NCBI RefSeq assembly: GCF_001038425.2
Contig: NZ_LDPV02000050.1
Location: forward strand, 248,001 to 312,000
Direction: 5' to 3'
Source of the DNA: Ornithinibacillus contaminans
GTDB lineage: Bacteria > Bacillota > Bacilli > Bacillales > Amphibacillaceae
Length of the DNA: 64,000 bases
A program made the translations under genes and the position numbers. Numbering within the stretch: position 1 is the stretch's first letter; each line of letters opens with the position of its first letter. The notes under the pieces were generated by a model, which was not told the DNA's origin, ran no database searches, and saw only the letters and a list, made by a program, of their open reading frames with translations. Shown one piece after another: positions 42,823 through 52,209 of the stretch.

Positions 42823-44091
42823 ATGTATCCGATTAAACTTGTTAAGCTAACAGGAATAGAAGAGTTTGAGAATAAGTCCTTTTTGAAAATCTCCATACAG
42901 CTAGACCGCGAGGCGGATTATTACTGGCAGGTAGATCATGAGACGGCGCATCATCTAGCTTCGGTCACGGATTTTGATAGTGGTTATTTTTACCGGATGT
43001 CGTTTAAATCGCATCGGGATTCCCTTCAGAATGTCTATAAGAGCTCGATTACCCAGACATACCGGGACCAAAGTAAGGCGCTCGAGTTTATTTGTTCACA
43101 AGCGTATTTACAGGAGCTCGAACAAATTAAGCAGGTTGCTTATATTGAAGGCTTGGACAAGCTTCCGTTCTTATTTGAACAATTAGTACCGGAAGTGCCA
43201 GAAGAGCTTCCAGAGATTGAATATGAGAAGCCGAGTGAAAAGCCTGCTAAGCGCAAGAGCAAGAAAGCCAAACCGAAATTCTCTCGTATGCTTGTAACAG
43301 CGATCATCACGATTGCAGCTATTATCTTTACGTATACTGGTCATTCCTTATTAACGACTGCTGTTGCAACACCAGGGAAAGATGCACTGGAAGAGAAGGA
43401 ATCGGAGAAGGATGCAGAGGCACTTCCAGAAGAAAAAGTGGAAGCTAGTCCAGAGACGGCGATTTCCGAGGAAAATATTACGATTGAAGAAGATCAGCCT
43501 GTGATTCCGTCGTACACACTAGAAGACACGGTTGCTTACGGTATTCCGGATGGGATGGTTGCCTTAACCTTTGATGATGGACCATCGGAGTTTTCCGTGG
43601 AAATTATGGATACGTTAAAAGAACACGAGGCTGGGGGTACCTTTTTCTTCGTGGGAACGAATGTGAAGAAGTATCCAGAGTATGTGGATTATATTTTTGA
43701 GAATGGATATTCCGTTGGAACACATTCGATGACCCATTCCAATCTATCGACCTTGTCTCATACCACCCTAGAACAGGAGCTAGTGGAATCTAGTGAACTA
43801 GTGGAGGCTATCACCGGGGTAGATGTGACCTTGTTCCGCCCGCCATTTGGCAGCTGGACAGATGCGACGAAGGATATCGCTGAAGAATTGAACCAAAAGG
43901 TCGTGCTTTGGAATAATGACCCGAAGGATTGGGAGACTCGTGACCGTGATAGTATCGTACGTCACATCAAGACAACCGATGTATCTGGCTGCATTATTAT
44001 CCTGCACGAAACCCAAGCAACGATCGATGCACTACCAGAAATTATCGATTATTTACAAGGCAAGGGTCTTGAGCTTGTTATGCTGCGATAA
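42823..44091 (+). CDS. Membrane-anchored polysaccharide (peptidoglycan) deacetylase
   Basis: A 422-residue protein. Residues 1-150 form a cytoplasmic domain, basic KPAKRKSKKAKPKF precedes a single transmembrane helix (about 162-182), an acidic linker follows, and a NodB-type carbohydrate esterase 4 domain occupies about 245-422. Catalytic motifs are visible: VALTFDDGPSEFS (motif 1), HSMTHSNLSTL (motif 2), FRPPFGSWTDATKD (motif 3), VVLWNNDPKDWETRD (motif 4) and CIIILHE (motif 5). It should deacetylate cell-wall glycan outside the membrane. The cytoplasmic N-domain may connect with the neighbouring coiled-coil or bactofilin scaffold. Confidence 0.85.
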   Translation: MYPIKLVKLTGIEEFENKSFLKISIQLDREADYYWQVDHETAHHLASVTDFDSGYFYRMSFKSHRDSLQNVYKSSITQTYRDQSKALEFICSQAYLQELEQIKQVAYIEGLDKLPFLFEQLVPEVPEELPEIEYEKPSEKPAKRKSKKAKPKFSRMLVTAIITIAAIIFTYTGHSLLTTAVATPGKDALEEKESEKDAEALPEEKVEASPETAISEENITIEEDQPVIPSYTLEDTVAYGIPDGMVALTFDDGPSEFSVEIMDTLKEHEAGGTFFFVGTNVKKYPEYVDYIFENGYSVGTHSMTHSNLSTLSHTTLEQELVESSELVEAITGVDVTLFRPPFGSWTDATKDIAEELNQKVVLWNNDPKDWETRDRDSIVRHIKTTDVSGCIIILHETQATIDALPEIIDYLQGKGLELVMLR

Positions 44092-44132
44092 GAATGGTGG
44101 TTTACTAGTTTACTAGAAAGGAGATCGGATGG

Positions 44133-45023
44133 TTGAAGCGAAAGAAAAAGCGAAACAAGAATAGCCTGTTAACCTTTACGATTCTTTCAAATGATGCGAA
44201 TCGGAATGCTACCAGGTTCCGTATTCCACGGTTTCTGCTGTATGTTCTTTTTGCCCTACCGATTATTCCCGTCTTAGCACTTATCTATTATGTCAACGTC
44301 AATCTCAACCAACAGGCTGAGATTGATGAGCTTTCAGGGGATTTAACACTCGAGGTAGCAAAAAGTGAACAGCTCCAAGAGACCGTAGCGATATTGGAAA
44401 ATAAGACTGGCGAGACAACAGAACGCTTGGCTGAACTTACTGAATTAGAACAACAAATGCGTACATACATAGATGAATTACCAACAATGATTGAGCCAAG
44501 TGGTGGCTTACATATTGCCATTGAAGATACCGAAACAGCGGACGGATTATCATTATTATCGTCTGAGGAGTTAGTAGATCGGTATAAAGAGACACTTGCT
44601 GCGGTGGATAAGGTTAGTGAAGAAGTTCGCTATACCCCAACAGCCTGGCCAACGGTTCCCAATACCTTTACATCGGACTTCGGTGTACGGGATGATCCAT
44701 TTTACCAGTCCTCTGCCTTCCATAGTGGGGTAGATATTCGTGGTAGCGTCGGCACACCGGTTTATGCAACTGCCGATGGTACGGTGACACTTGCTCGGTA
44801 TAATGGGGAACTTGGAAATTGTATCCGAATCAAGCACTCTGGAACCTATACAACTGTCTATGGTCACCTCAACAGTATTGATGTTGAAGTAGGCGACGTT
44901 GTCCAAAAGGGTGACATTATTGGAACAGTCGGTAGTACCGGCAGAAGTACAGGACCACATTTACATTATGAAGTTGTGAAAAACGGCGAACCGGTTGATC
45001 CGAAGCCTTATTTTAATTACTAA
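44133..45023 (+). CDS. M23-family (LytM-type) peptidoglycan endopeptidase, membrane-anchored
   Basis: A 296-residue protein with a TTG start (AAAGGAGA upstream). Layout: basic N-terminus, one transmembrane helix (FLLYVLFALPIIPVLALIYYVNV, about 31-53), a coiled coil (about 55-110), and a C-terminal LytM domain with the zinc ligands in FHSGVDIRGSVGTPVYATADG and GPHLHYEVVKNGEPVDP. It is followed after 45 bases by the bactofilin. Bactofilin-M23 pairs are known to shape the cell wall (for example CcmA-Csd1 in Helicobacter), so it probably cuts peptidoglycan at sites set by the bactofilin. Confidence 0.88.
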   Translation: MKRKKKRNKNSLLTFTILSNDANRNATRFRIPRFLLYVLFALPIIPVLALIYYVNVNLNQQAEIDELSGDLTLEVAKSEQLQETVAILENKTGETTERLAELTELEQQMRTYIDELPTMIEPSGGLHIAIEDTETADGLSLLSSEELVDRYKETLAAVDKVSEEVRYTPTAWPTVPNTFTSDFGVRDDPFYQSSAFHSGVDIRGSVGTPVYATADGTVTLARYNGELGNCIRIKHSGTYTTVYGHLNSIDVEVGDVVQKGDIIGTVGSTGRSTGPHLHYEVVKNGEPVDPKPYFNY

Positions 45024-45068
45024 GCAGAACAGAATATGACGAGGAACAGCGAAGAAAGGAAGCGACTT

Positions 45069-45476
45069 ATGATCAGTAAGAAAAAGGATGAAAATGTGAT
45101 TGAAACCATTATCGGTTCTGACACCGTCATCGAAGGAAAAATCACGCTACCAACGAGCTTACGCGTTGATGGAAAAGTAATCGGTGAAATCATTAGTAGT
45201 GGCGATGTCTACATCGGAAAAGATGCCTATGTAGAGCCTAGTATTAAAGCGAAGAATATTGTGATTGCCGGTGAGGTTAAGGGCGATATTGAAACGACAG
45301 AAAAGGTTCAAATCGAAGCCAAAGGGAAGCTATCTGGTAACGCAACATCCCGCGGGATTGTTATTGATGACGGTGGCGTGTTTAATGGTAATAGTAATAT
45401 TATCGAGCCAGAAGAGACTGGGAATAAGAAAAAAAATAAACAAGCGAATAAAGATAAAGAAGCCGTTTCGAATTAA
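45069..45476 (+). CDS. Bactofilin (polymer-forming cytoskeletal protein)
   Basis: A 135-residue protein with the right-handed beta-helix bactofilin core (ETIIGSDTVIEGKITLPTSLRVDGKVIGEIISSGDVYIGKDAYVEPSIKAKNIVIAGEVKGDIETTEKVQIEAKGKLSGN) and a basic tail (NKKKNKQANKDKE). ATG 45069 follows AAAGGAAG; the longer reading from 45036 has no ribosome site. It forms membrane-associated filaments in other bacteria. It closes the four-gene envelope operon and is followed by a strong terminator. Confidence 0.88.
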   Translation: MISKKKDENVIETIIGSDTVIEGKITLPTSLRVDGKVIGEIISSGDVYIGKDAYVEPSIKAKNIVIAGEVKGDIETTEKVQIEAKGKLSGNATSRGIVIDDGGVFNGNSNIIEPEETGNKKKNKQANKDKEAVSN

Positions 45477-45490
45477 CGGAATGGTATTGC

Positions 45491-45528
45491 AAAGGTCCTC
45501 TCAGTGCTGTATGAGAGGACCTTTTTTT
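45491..45528 (+). terminator. Terminator of the envelope operon
   Basis: AAAGGTCCTCTCA (45491-45503) pairs perfectly with TGAGAGGACCTTT (45512-45524), followed by more T. It also faces the convergent ankyrin gene. Confidence 0.92.
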
Positions 45529-45559
45529 CCGTTGGAAGCATTTCTTCCTATATTTTTCA

Positions 45560-46927
45560 TTAATACGTGGATTTTATCTGTTCCAGCCAGCTGACCATTT
45601 CATCGTTGATGCCCCATTCGGCGAAAGGCATGTCCCAAACTTTGTAGTGGTAGGTATTATCCTCGATTAATGGGTCAGCACCATGATAGAGTAGGAATTT
45701 TGCCGCTTCTAATTGATTATAATAGACCGCAGACCATAGTGCTGTCTCACCAATAATACTTTGCTGGTTGACGTCTACGCCTAGTGCTACTAATTCTTCC
45801 ATCAATTTTAAATTTCCATTTTGCGCTGCAAGCATTAACGGGGTGTAACTATAGGACATCGCCCGTTCCGATTGATCCCAAACTAAATAGCCAGGATCTG
45901 CCCCGATTTCTAATAGATACAAGGCGGTATCGGTTTTATTTTGCTGGATGGCAACGTGTAATACTGGTTCACCGTCCGGGTTTACTGTCGCTGGATCTGC
46001 CCCGTGCGCAATCATCGCTTTTACCATTTCAACATTCCCATATTGTGCTGCTTCATGGATGAAGGTCGTTTTGAAATAGGGTGATTGATTTAAGTTGGTA
46101 CTAAATAAGCGATTTAAATCATAATCATGTTCATCGAGCGTTCTTTTTACTGCTCCTGTATCACCATTCCAAATAGCGTATAAGAGCTGGTCATCAGCAG
46201 GGCTCATATCTAATGCCGCCTCTGATTCAGCATTTTCAACTGGAACGGATGTATCTGTTTCGCTGTTCGTTACCACGTCTCCAGCTACTTCGGTGTCACT
46301 GGTTTCCGGAAGTGATGGTGGCAGTTGTTGTGATTCAGCCATCATTCTAACTTCCTCAATAAAGTCTTCAATTGACATTTCTGCGATTAACTCAAAATAT
46401 GCCTTGTCCGCTAGAATATAAGCGATTGCCCGATTTTCCTCATTAAACGTAAAACTCAGAACCGTATTTTCACCTAGAATAATGATTCCCATCTGTTCAA
46501 ATAGATACGGATCGTATGTCATGTATTCATGGCGAATGGTATCAAAATCGTCTTCGTTTCCAACTCCTTTTGCTGTCTTTAATGACGAATTTGCATTAAC
46601 CACGACTGCCTTCAATTCATCGGAACTAGCATCAAACGAAAACCCAAGCCCACGGTCCTCATATTCATAGGTGTAACCCCCAGTTGATTCCTCTGTAACG
46701 TCACTTGGTTCTCCAAATAATTCTTCTATTTTATCAACTGGATCATAGAGTGCAAATCCATGTTCGATAAGCTCGTCTTCTAGTAAATCTGCTTCTTCCG
46801 CTTCCTTGAAAAAGGAGCGACCATCCCCATTTTCTTTTTCCTCTTTACTTGCAGTCTCGGATTCACAGCCGAAAAGTATTAGTACGATAAAAGCAATAAT
46901 TACTGTATGAAATTTTAACAACTGCAT
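45560..46927 (-). CDS. Ankyrin-repeat lipoprotein
   Basis: A 455-residue surface protein with a lipoprotein signal (MQLLKFHTVIIAFIVLILFGCESE; lipobox LFGC). Residues about 55-190 resemble a DUF4309-like domain (YDPVDKIEELFGEPSDVTEE...YEYEDRGLGFSFD), followed by an acidic spacer. From about 265 there are at least four ankyrin repeats (TFIHEAAQYGNVEMVKAMIAHGADPATVNPDGEPVLHVAIQQNKTDTALYLLEIGADP...TPLMLAAQNGNLKLMEELVALGVDVNQQ). Such proteins bind other proteins; the partner is unknown. AAAGGGAGAG precedes the ATG. Confidence 0.85.
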   Translation of the reverse strand: MQLLKFHTVIIAFIVLILFGCESETASKEEKENGDGRSFFKEAEEADLLEDELIEHGFALYDPVDKIEELFGEPSDVTEESTGGYTYEYEDRGLGFSFDASSDELKAVVVNANSSLKTAKGVGNEDDFDTIRHEYMTYDPYLFEQMGIIILGENTVLSFTFNEENRAIAYILADKAYFELIAEMSIEDFIEEVRMMAESQQLPPSLPETSDTEVAGDVVTNSETDTSVPVENAESEAALDMSPADDQLLYAIWNGDTGAVKRTLDEHDYDLNRLFSTNLNQSPYFKTTFIHEAAQYGNVEMVKAMIAHGADPATVNPDGEPVLHVAIQQNKTDTALYLLEIGADPGYLVWDQSERAMSYSYTPLMLAAQNGNLKLMEELVALGVDVNQQSIIGETALWSAVYYNQLEAAKFLLYHGADPLIEDNTYHYKVWDMPFAEWGINDEMVSWLEQIKSTY

Positions 46928-47045
46928 GACTCTCCCTTTATGTCTACACTTCGTAGATTTCTCTCTATTTTTAATATTGCTTAATTTATTTTACCGAAAT
47001 TGCTGAGAAAGGTAAATATATCGATGGCAATATTTGGTTACGCGC

Positions 47046-47386
47046 TTACTTAACGGATGCTAACGCACTGACAAGCTCGTCAATTTGTTCTTTTGTTGCT
47101 GGATTATTGCTTCTTGCTTTTCAAACTCCCTCCGCTTCTCCTCCAATTTCTTGATGGTGTGATGAATTAGCTCTTTTGTTCCACAGCCATTATTCCGCTT
47201 CACATCAAATAGCAGTTGAATCTCGTTTAATGACAACCCCATGGACTGCATTTCTTTAATTGCCAAAAAATCATCCACGTCCTTTTGTTGATACATCCGG
47301 CGATTTGCTTTCTTACTATCCTGTTGGTAATTAGTTCTCGACTCATCAACGGGAGAATTGTTTTTGGAAAAAATCAGTGGCAGCAT
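47046..47386 (-). pseudogene. MerR-like regulator, truncated and frameshifted
   Basis: The readable part (NRRMYQQKDVDDFLAIKEMQSMGLSLNEIQLLFDVKRNNGCGTKELIHHTIKKLEEKRREFEKQEAIIQQQ) is the second half of a MerR DNA-binding domain plus its dimer helix. The usual N-terminal helix-turn-helix is not present upstream. Near the end, the frame used to 47060 gives KNKLTSLSVR, but a one-base shift in a run of A (about 47090) gives the family-like ending KEQIDELVSALASVK with a stop at 47046. Both defects point to a decaying gene. A sequencing slip at the A run would explain only the second. Confidence 0.55.
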
Positions 47387-47539
47387 TATCTCGTTACTGG
47401 TAGTTTTCTTATTCTAGTCACGATAGTACATGTGCTTAATTGGTAGTTTAATTGTTTTCATTATAACAAAACTTTCCCCACTAACGCCGCCATTACCCCT
47501 ATGATATGATGAACTAAAGCACAGTTTGGAGGGGATGGG

Positions 47540-48091
47540 TTGTTTACTTTTGATATAAACGAGAACATCAGGTTAAGACCGCTTCATCTCTTTGATGCTC
47601 GGGAGGTTTTTGAGCTTACCGATCGTTCCCGTGTGTATTTACGAGAATGGTTGCCATGGGTTGACCAGACGAGAACGATCCGTGACTCTGAGGAATTTAT
47701 TCAGCGAGCCGAGGATATGTTTACCCGTCAAATCGGATTAACACTAGGAATCTTTTATCAGGGACGGCTCGCCGGCGTGGTTGCGTTTAATTATGTTGAT
47801 TGGGCGAACCGGATTGGGGCGATTGGTTACTGGCTTGGTCAGGATTTCCAAGGCCATGGGATTATGACACAAGCAGTGGAAACGTTAATCGATTATGGGT
47901 TTTACCAATTAGGGTTAAATCGAATCGAGATTCGTGCTGCCTATGAAAATACGAAAAGTCGTGCCATCCCAGAACGACTCGGCTTCCAACAGGAAGGGCA
48001 AATCAGGCAGGGAGAATGGTTGTATAATCATTTTGTTGATCTGGTTGTCTATGGCATGCTGGCGGGGGAATGGGAAACCAGGAGGATATAG
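47540..48091 (+). CDS. GNAT acetyltransferase, RimL/RimJ type
   Basis: A 183-residue N-acetyltransferase with a TTG start after GGAGGGGATGGG. It has the RimL layout: IRLRPLHLFDAREVFELTDRSRVYLREWLPWVD at the N-terminus, the acetyl-CoA site IGYWLGQDFQGHGIMTQAVETLIDYGF, and the terminal LNRIEIRAAYENTKSRAIPERLGFQQEG. Such enzymes acetylate ribosomal-protein or other N-termini, and sometimes small molecules; the target is unknown. It is 2 bases from the next gene and forms a small operon with it. Confidence 0.85.
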   Translation: MFTFDINENIRLRPLHLFDAREVFELTDRSRVYLREWLPWVDQTRTIRDSEEFIQRAEDMFTRQIGLTLGIFYQGRLAGVVAFNYVDWANRIGAIGYWLGQDFQGHGIMTQAVETLIDYGFYQLGLNRIEIRAAYENTKSRAIPERLGFQQEGQIRQGEWLYNHFVDLVVYGMLAGEWETRRI

Positions 48092-48093
48092 CC

Positions 48094-48477
48094 GTGAAAT
48101 TTTACCTAGCATCTGGATTGGAAAATAAAGCAATCGTCCAATATGTTCGTGACCGTCTTGTTGCAGCGGGGCATATCCATACGTATGATTGGACGTTGAA
48201 TAGTCGGGCTACAACGAAAGAAGCTTTACGACAGATTGGTATTGCGGAAAAAGAAGCAGTCGCAGCGAGTGATGTCGTGATCGTCCTCCTCCCTGGCGGC
48301 AAGGGCACCTATACCGAATTTGGCATGGCATTGGCCCTGGAAAAACCAATCTATCTGTATTCGGAACAACCTATTAGCCTAGCAAATGCCGCCACCTTTT
48401 ACTTTGTGGATGGAGTAGCACATGTTGACGGGGAAATCGATAGTTTCATCGATCAACTTCTAGACGTATATCAGTAA
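48094..48477 (+). CDS. Nucleoside 2-deoxyribosyltransferase-like protein
   Basis: A 127-residue protein with a GTG start after AGGAGG. It begins MKFYLASGLENKAIVQYVRDRLVAAGHIHTYDWT and has VIVLLPGGKGTYTEFGMALALEKPIYLYSE, the GKGTxxEFG active-site segment of the nucleoside 2-deoxyribosyltransferase fold (Glu nucleophile). It may be a nucleoside or nucleotide hydrolase/transferase; the substrate is not known. It overlaps nothing but follows the GNAT gene by 2 bases and leads into the phosphatase gene. Confidence 0.75.
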   Translation: MKFYLASGLENKAIVQYVRDRLVAAGHIHTYDWTLNSRATTKEALRQIGIAEKEAVAASDVVIVLLPGGKGTYTEFGMALALEKPIYLYSEQPISLANAATFYFVDGVAHVDGEIDSFIDQLLDVYQ

Positions 48478-48500
48478 TAATGGAAGGGAGACGGAAATAC

Positions 48501-49094
48501 GTGACGACGATTTATTTAGTAAGACACGGGGAGACCGCGTGGAATGCAGAAAGAAGAATGCAAGGACAGACGGATATTCCATTAAATGAAAAGGGTATGC
48601 AGCAAGCAGATGCCTGTGGCGCTGCATTGAACCCCGCGGATTACAACATCATCATTTCTAGCCATCTAAAACGGGCAAAGCAAACAGCTGAAATCATTAA
48701 TACGTATTTACAGCTTCCCTTCGAGCAAATGGAAGAGTTCGCCGAGCGGAGTTTCGGTGATGGCGAAGGGCTAACAATGGATGAAAGGCTAGCACTTTAT
48801 CCCGATCATCAATTTCCGAACCAAGAGGAATTAGAGGATTTCTCCAATCGAATTATGGGCGGGATGGAAAAGGTCGCGGCCACTTATCCTGGTAAACAGG
48901 TCCTCCTTGTTGCCCATGGTGCGGTCATCAATCGTATTTTATCGATTGTATCGAATGGTGAGCTCGGCTCTGGCAAAACGATGATTGAGAACACGAGTAT
49001 TACGACAATATCGCTAGCAGATGGCCAATGGATCATTCAGAATTATAATCAAATTGACCATTTGCAACGCTTGGAAACACAGCCACCTGTTTAA
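48501..49094 (+). CDS. Histidine phosphatase (phosphoglycerate mutase-like)
   Basis: A 197-residue enzyme of the branch 1 histidine phosphatase superfamily. Catalytic RHG is in YLVRHGETAWNAERRMQGQTDIPLNEKG, with the second histidine in VLLVAHGAVINRIL and the ISSHLKRAKQTAEI box. The GTG start at 48501 has AAGGGAG ten bases upstream; an ATG at 48480 lacks a ribosome site. Substrate unknown (PhoE- or GpmB-like). It is the last gene of a three-gene run and is followed by a terminator. Confidence 0.85.
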   Translation: MTTIYLVRHGETAWNAERRMQGQTDIPLNEKGMQQADACGAALNPADYNIIISSHLKRAKQTAEIINTYLQLPFEQMEEFAERSFGDGEGLTMDERLALYPDHQFPNQEELEDFSNRIMGGMEKVAATYPGKQVLLVAHGAVINRILSIVSNGELGSGKTMIENTSITTISLADGQWIIQNYNQIDHLQRLETQPPV

Positions 49095-49100
49095 GTGGTG

Positions 49101-49128
49101 GAGCTACTATTCTAGTGGCTCTTTTTTT
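49101..49128 (+). terminator. Terminator of the phosphatase operon
   Basis: GAGCTACTA (49101-49109) pairs with TAGTGGCTC (49113-49121, one G-T pair), followed by seven T. Confidence 0.85.
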
Positions 49129-49224
49129 ATTCAAAAAACAGAACATATATTCTTGTTTTTGCGTCATATATCAGGTATAGTGGTTGTATAATAAAATTCT
49201 GAAAATGATAGGTGGAGGTGACGA

Positions 49225-50211
49225 ATGGAGCACACAGTAGCCGAAAAGGCATTAGTAGCAGATCTTTTAACAACTGCCGAAAACGTATTTGGGTTTACAG
49301 CAATCCACGCCGAGCCGATTCAACGTGGCTGGTTAAATTTGAAATGGAGGCTAGAGACAGATGCCGGAACCTTTCTCCTTAAGCAATATAATCGGGAGCG
49401 TTTAAAAAAATATTCCATTCCCGATTTGGAGCAGGTGTTCACCAAGCAAAATCACTTACATACACTCGAATTCCCGTGTCCTGGTATCCTGTCCGTTGGT
49501 GCCAACCAGCATTTTATTCAGTCACAGGGTGGTGAACTGTTTATCGTGATGGACTATTGTACGGGAAATAACCTACCACCCGGAAAATTATCTCGTGAGC
49601 AATGCTATGCACTTGGGCACGAAGCTGGGAAGCTCCATTATCAGCTTCGCGAGCTACCACCGAAAAAGCGACCCGTGTTTACACCACCTGCTACTTCGGA
49701 TCGTGTACGATACTGGGAGTCGGTCAGAGAGGAAATGCGTCGTGAATCGAAAGCACATCTTGTCCCGATGATAGAAAAGCAAGTGCAGTTAACGAAGGGG
49801 TTATCGCTTACTGACTTGGATGTAGCTGCCACCGGCTGGTCACATCGCGATTTATGGGTGGATAATCTGTTGTTTACGGATAATCAGCTATCGGCCGTGC
49901 TTGATTTTGACCGGATGAATTATGATTTTCCCCAATTAGATGTTGGACGAGCAATTATTTCGAGCGCATTAGCAGACGCTGAATTGGATATGGAAAAGGC
50001 TAAAGCCTTTCTGGAGGGCTATGCTGATTATCAGGTATTTGGCAAAGGATTTCTAACGAAGGCATTGAAACTATTATGGTATATGGAAAGTGTATGGTGG
50101 CTGGATTTAGCTATGGACGAACGAAAAGGGCCGCCAAAGCGATTTGTGCAGGAGATGCTTTGGTTGTCAGAGCATTTAATGGAATTGGAAGAATTGGTGG
50201 ATGGCAATTAG
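49225..50211 (+). CDS. Aminoglycoside phosphotransferase-fold kinase (CotS/HSK2-like)
   Basis: A 328-residue small-molecule kinase of the APH/choline kinase superfamily. Nucleotide-contact lysine is in GTFLLKQYNRE; the catalytic loop and metal site are WSHRDLWVDNLLFTDNQLSAVLDFDRMNYDFPQLDVGRAI (Brenner motif HRD...DN and DFD). CotS-like spore-coat and homoserine kinase-like proteins share this build, so the substrate is open. GGTGGAGGTGACG precedes the ATG. It is a single gene. The following 270 bases hold no further gene. Confidence 0.8.
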   Translation: MEHTVAEKALVADLLTTAENVFGFTAIHAEPIQRGWLNLKWRLETDAGTFLLKQYNRERLKKYSIPDLEQVFTKQNHLHTLEFPCPGILSVGANQHFIQSQGGELFIVMDYCTGNNLPPGKLSREQCYALGHEAGKLHYQLRELPPKKRPVFTPPATSDRVRYWESVREEMRRESKAHLVPMIEKQVQLTKGLSLTDLDVAATGWSHRDLWVDNLLFTDNQLSAVLDFDRMNYDFPQLDVGRAIISSALADAELDMEKAKAFLEGYADYQVFGKGFLTKALKLLWYMESVWWLDLAMDERKGPPKRFVQEMLWLSEHLMELEELVDGN

Positions 50212-50440
50212 ATGAGGGGTTAATGGGGGAGGGATTATTTGAGCGCGAAATGGATTGCTGTTGCTGTAGGCAATAGGAATTAGCTATTCTTGATTGGGTT
50301 GGCATTCGCGTTATTTTTACATTTCCCGGGAAATATCGACACTTGTGATGGGAGCAGATGGTTGGCCAGCATTCTAATTTTCAGGAGTGCGGGTGTTGGG
50401 CTTCGCCTCCGCTCTCCGCAAACAGCCTAATGCAAGCAAT

Positions 50441-50478
50441 AAAAAAGATTTGCCACCTCTATTACAAGTGGCAAATCT
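50441..50478 (-). terminator. Terminator of the ABC transporter gene
   Basis: AGATTTGCCAC (50446-50456) pairs perfectly with GTGGCAAATCT (50468-50478). On the - strand a run of six T follows. Confidence 0.92.
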
Positions 50479-50484
50479 CCCTCT

Positions 50485-52209
50485 CTACTGCATCTGCACC
50501 TTATGCAAATTCGCAAATACACCATCACGTTTTAATAATTCTTGGTGACTTCCTTCTTCTTCGATTCCTTTTTTCGTCACAACCATAATGCGGTCTGCAT
50601 TGCGAATCGTTGCTAATCGATGGGCAATGATTAGGGTTGTCCGGTCTTTCGCTAAATCATTTAATGCTTCTTGAATGATCATTTCCGTTTCTGTATCTAG
50701 TGCCGATGTTGCTTCATCCAAAATTAAAATTGGTGGATTTTTTAGGAACATCCGGGCAATAGCAATCCGCTGCTTTTGACCACCAGATAGCTTCAAGCCA
50801 CGCTCACCAACCTGGGTGTCATACCCATCTGGTAATTCATTAATAAATTCTTCCATATGTGCTTTTCGTGCTGCTTCCCGAATCTCTTCTTCAGTTGCAT
50901 CAAGCTTTCCATAGGCAATATTTTCTCGTAATGTCCCAGTAAATAGGAACACATCCTGTTGCACAATCCCGATATTTTCCCGTAAGGAACGCTTCGTCAT
51001 ATCACGGATATCCATGCCATCAATTGTGATTTGTCCACTATCCACATCGTAGAATCGCGGGATTAACGCAGAGATAGTTGTTTTTCCAGCTCCAGATGGG
51101 CCAACAAATGCAACGGTCTCGCCAGCATTAATGTTGAAGCTCATCGCCTTGATGACAGGGCCTTGCGTTTTTTCATAGCCAAAAGTTACTTTGTGGAAGG
51201 AAATATAGCCTTTCAAGTCCTTCACTGCTACGGCATCTTTGCGATCTTCTACATCTGGATCCGTGTCTAAAATATCGATGAATCGTCTAAAGCCAGCCAT
51301 TCCTTTTGGATATAACTCAAGTAAAGCACTGATTTTATTAATTGGATTAAATAATACATTGGTAAATAAGATAAAGCTCACTAGTTCCCCGTATGTCATC
51401 GCATTATTAAAGGTCAGCCAAGCACCATAGACGAGAACGATAAGAACGATTAAGCGCATCATCATATAAATATTCGAATGAACAAAGGCCATGACCTTAT
51501 ACGCTCTAACTTTTGCTTTGCGAAAATTATAATTGTCCTTTGTGAAGCGTGACATCTCATGATCTTCATTGGTAAAGGATTGGACAACACGCACTCCTGA
51601 TACGGCATCCTCGACGCGACCATTCACCTCAGCGATTTCCTCATACATCGATTTCCACGCTTGGTTCATTTTAATATTGCTGTAGGTAATCAGCCAAATC
51701 AAGACTGGCACGATGATTAAAATGATAACCGATAACTGGAAATTAATATTGAACATCAGGGCAAATGCCCCAACAAACGTCATAAAGGCAATAAACAAAT
51801 CCTCAGGACCATGGTGGGCAAACTCACCAATATCGAATAAATCATTGGTAATTCTACTCATAATATGACCTGTCTTCGTGTTATCAAAAAAGCGAAACGA
51901 TTGTTTTTGAACATGGCGGAACAAGTCCTGACGCATATCCGTTTCCATGTTCACACCTAATTTATGTCCCCAATATGTCACAATGTATTGCATAAAAGTA
52001 CTTAGCAAATACACAGCCAACAGCGAGATACTGACAATAACGATTAAATCCCAATTTTCGGTTGGCAGCAATTGGTCAATAAATTCTTGTACGGCGACCG
52101 GGAACGCTAACTCCAGGATAGCGACAAATACCGCACAGGTAAAATCAATAATAAATAGCCGTTTATGCGGCTTATAATACGAGAAAAATCGTCGTAGCAT
52201 TGGTTGCAC
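50485..52209 (-). CDS. Homodimeric-type ABC exporter, YwjA-like
   Basis: A 574-residue half-transporter: six membrane helices in the first 310 residues (MLRRFFSYYKPHKRLFIIDFTCAVFVAILELAFPVAV..., exporter coupling helices) and a nucleotide-binding domain at about 335-574. Walker A AFVGPSGAGKTTISALIPRFYDV, Q-loop NIGIVQQDVFLFTGTLRENIAYG, signature LSGGQKQRIAIARMFLKNPPILILDEATSALD and H-loop LIIAHRLATIRNADRI are all intact. It resembles YwjA of B. subtilis and MsbA-type exporters of lipids or drugs. It is a single gene with its own terminator. Confidence 0.85.
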   Translation of the reverse strand: MQPMLRRFFSYYKPHKRLFIIDFTCAVFVAILELAFPVAVQEFIDQLLPTENWDLIVIVSISLLAVYLLSTFMQYIVTYWGHKLGVNMETDMRQDLFRHVQKQSFRFFDNTKTGHIMSRITNDLFDIGEFAHHGPEDLFIAFMTFVGAFALMFNINFQLSVIILIIVPVLIWLITYSNIKMNQAWKSMYEEIAEVNGRVEDAVSGVRVVQSFTNEDHEMSRFTKDNYNFRKAKVRAYKVMAFVHSNIYMMMRLIVLIVLVYGAWLTFNNAMTYGELVSFILFTNVLFNPINKISALLELYPKGMAGFRRFIDILDTDPDVEDRKDAVAVKDLKGYISFHKVTFGYEKTQGPVIKAMSFNINAGETVAFVGPSGAGKTTISALIPRFYDVDSGQITIDGMDIRDMTKRSLRENIGIVQQDVFLFTGTLRENIAYGKLDATEEEIREAARKAHMEEFINELPDGYDTQVGERGLKLSGGQKQRIAIARMFLKNPPILILDEATSALDTETEMIIQEALNDLAKDRTTLIIAHRLATIRNADRIMVVTKKGIEEEGSHQELLKRDGVFANLHKVQMQ

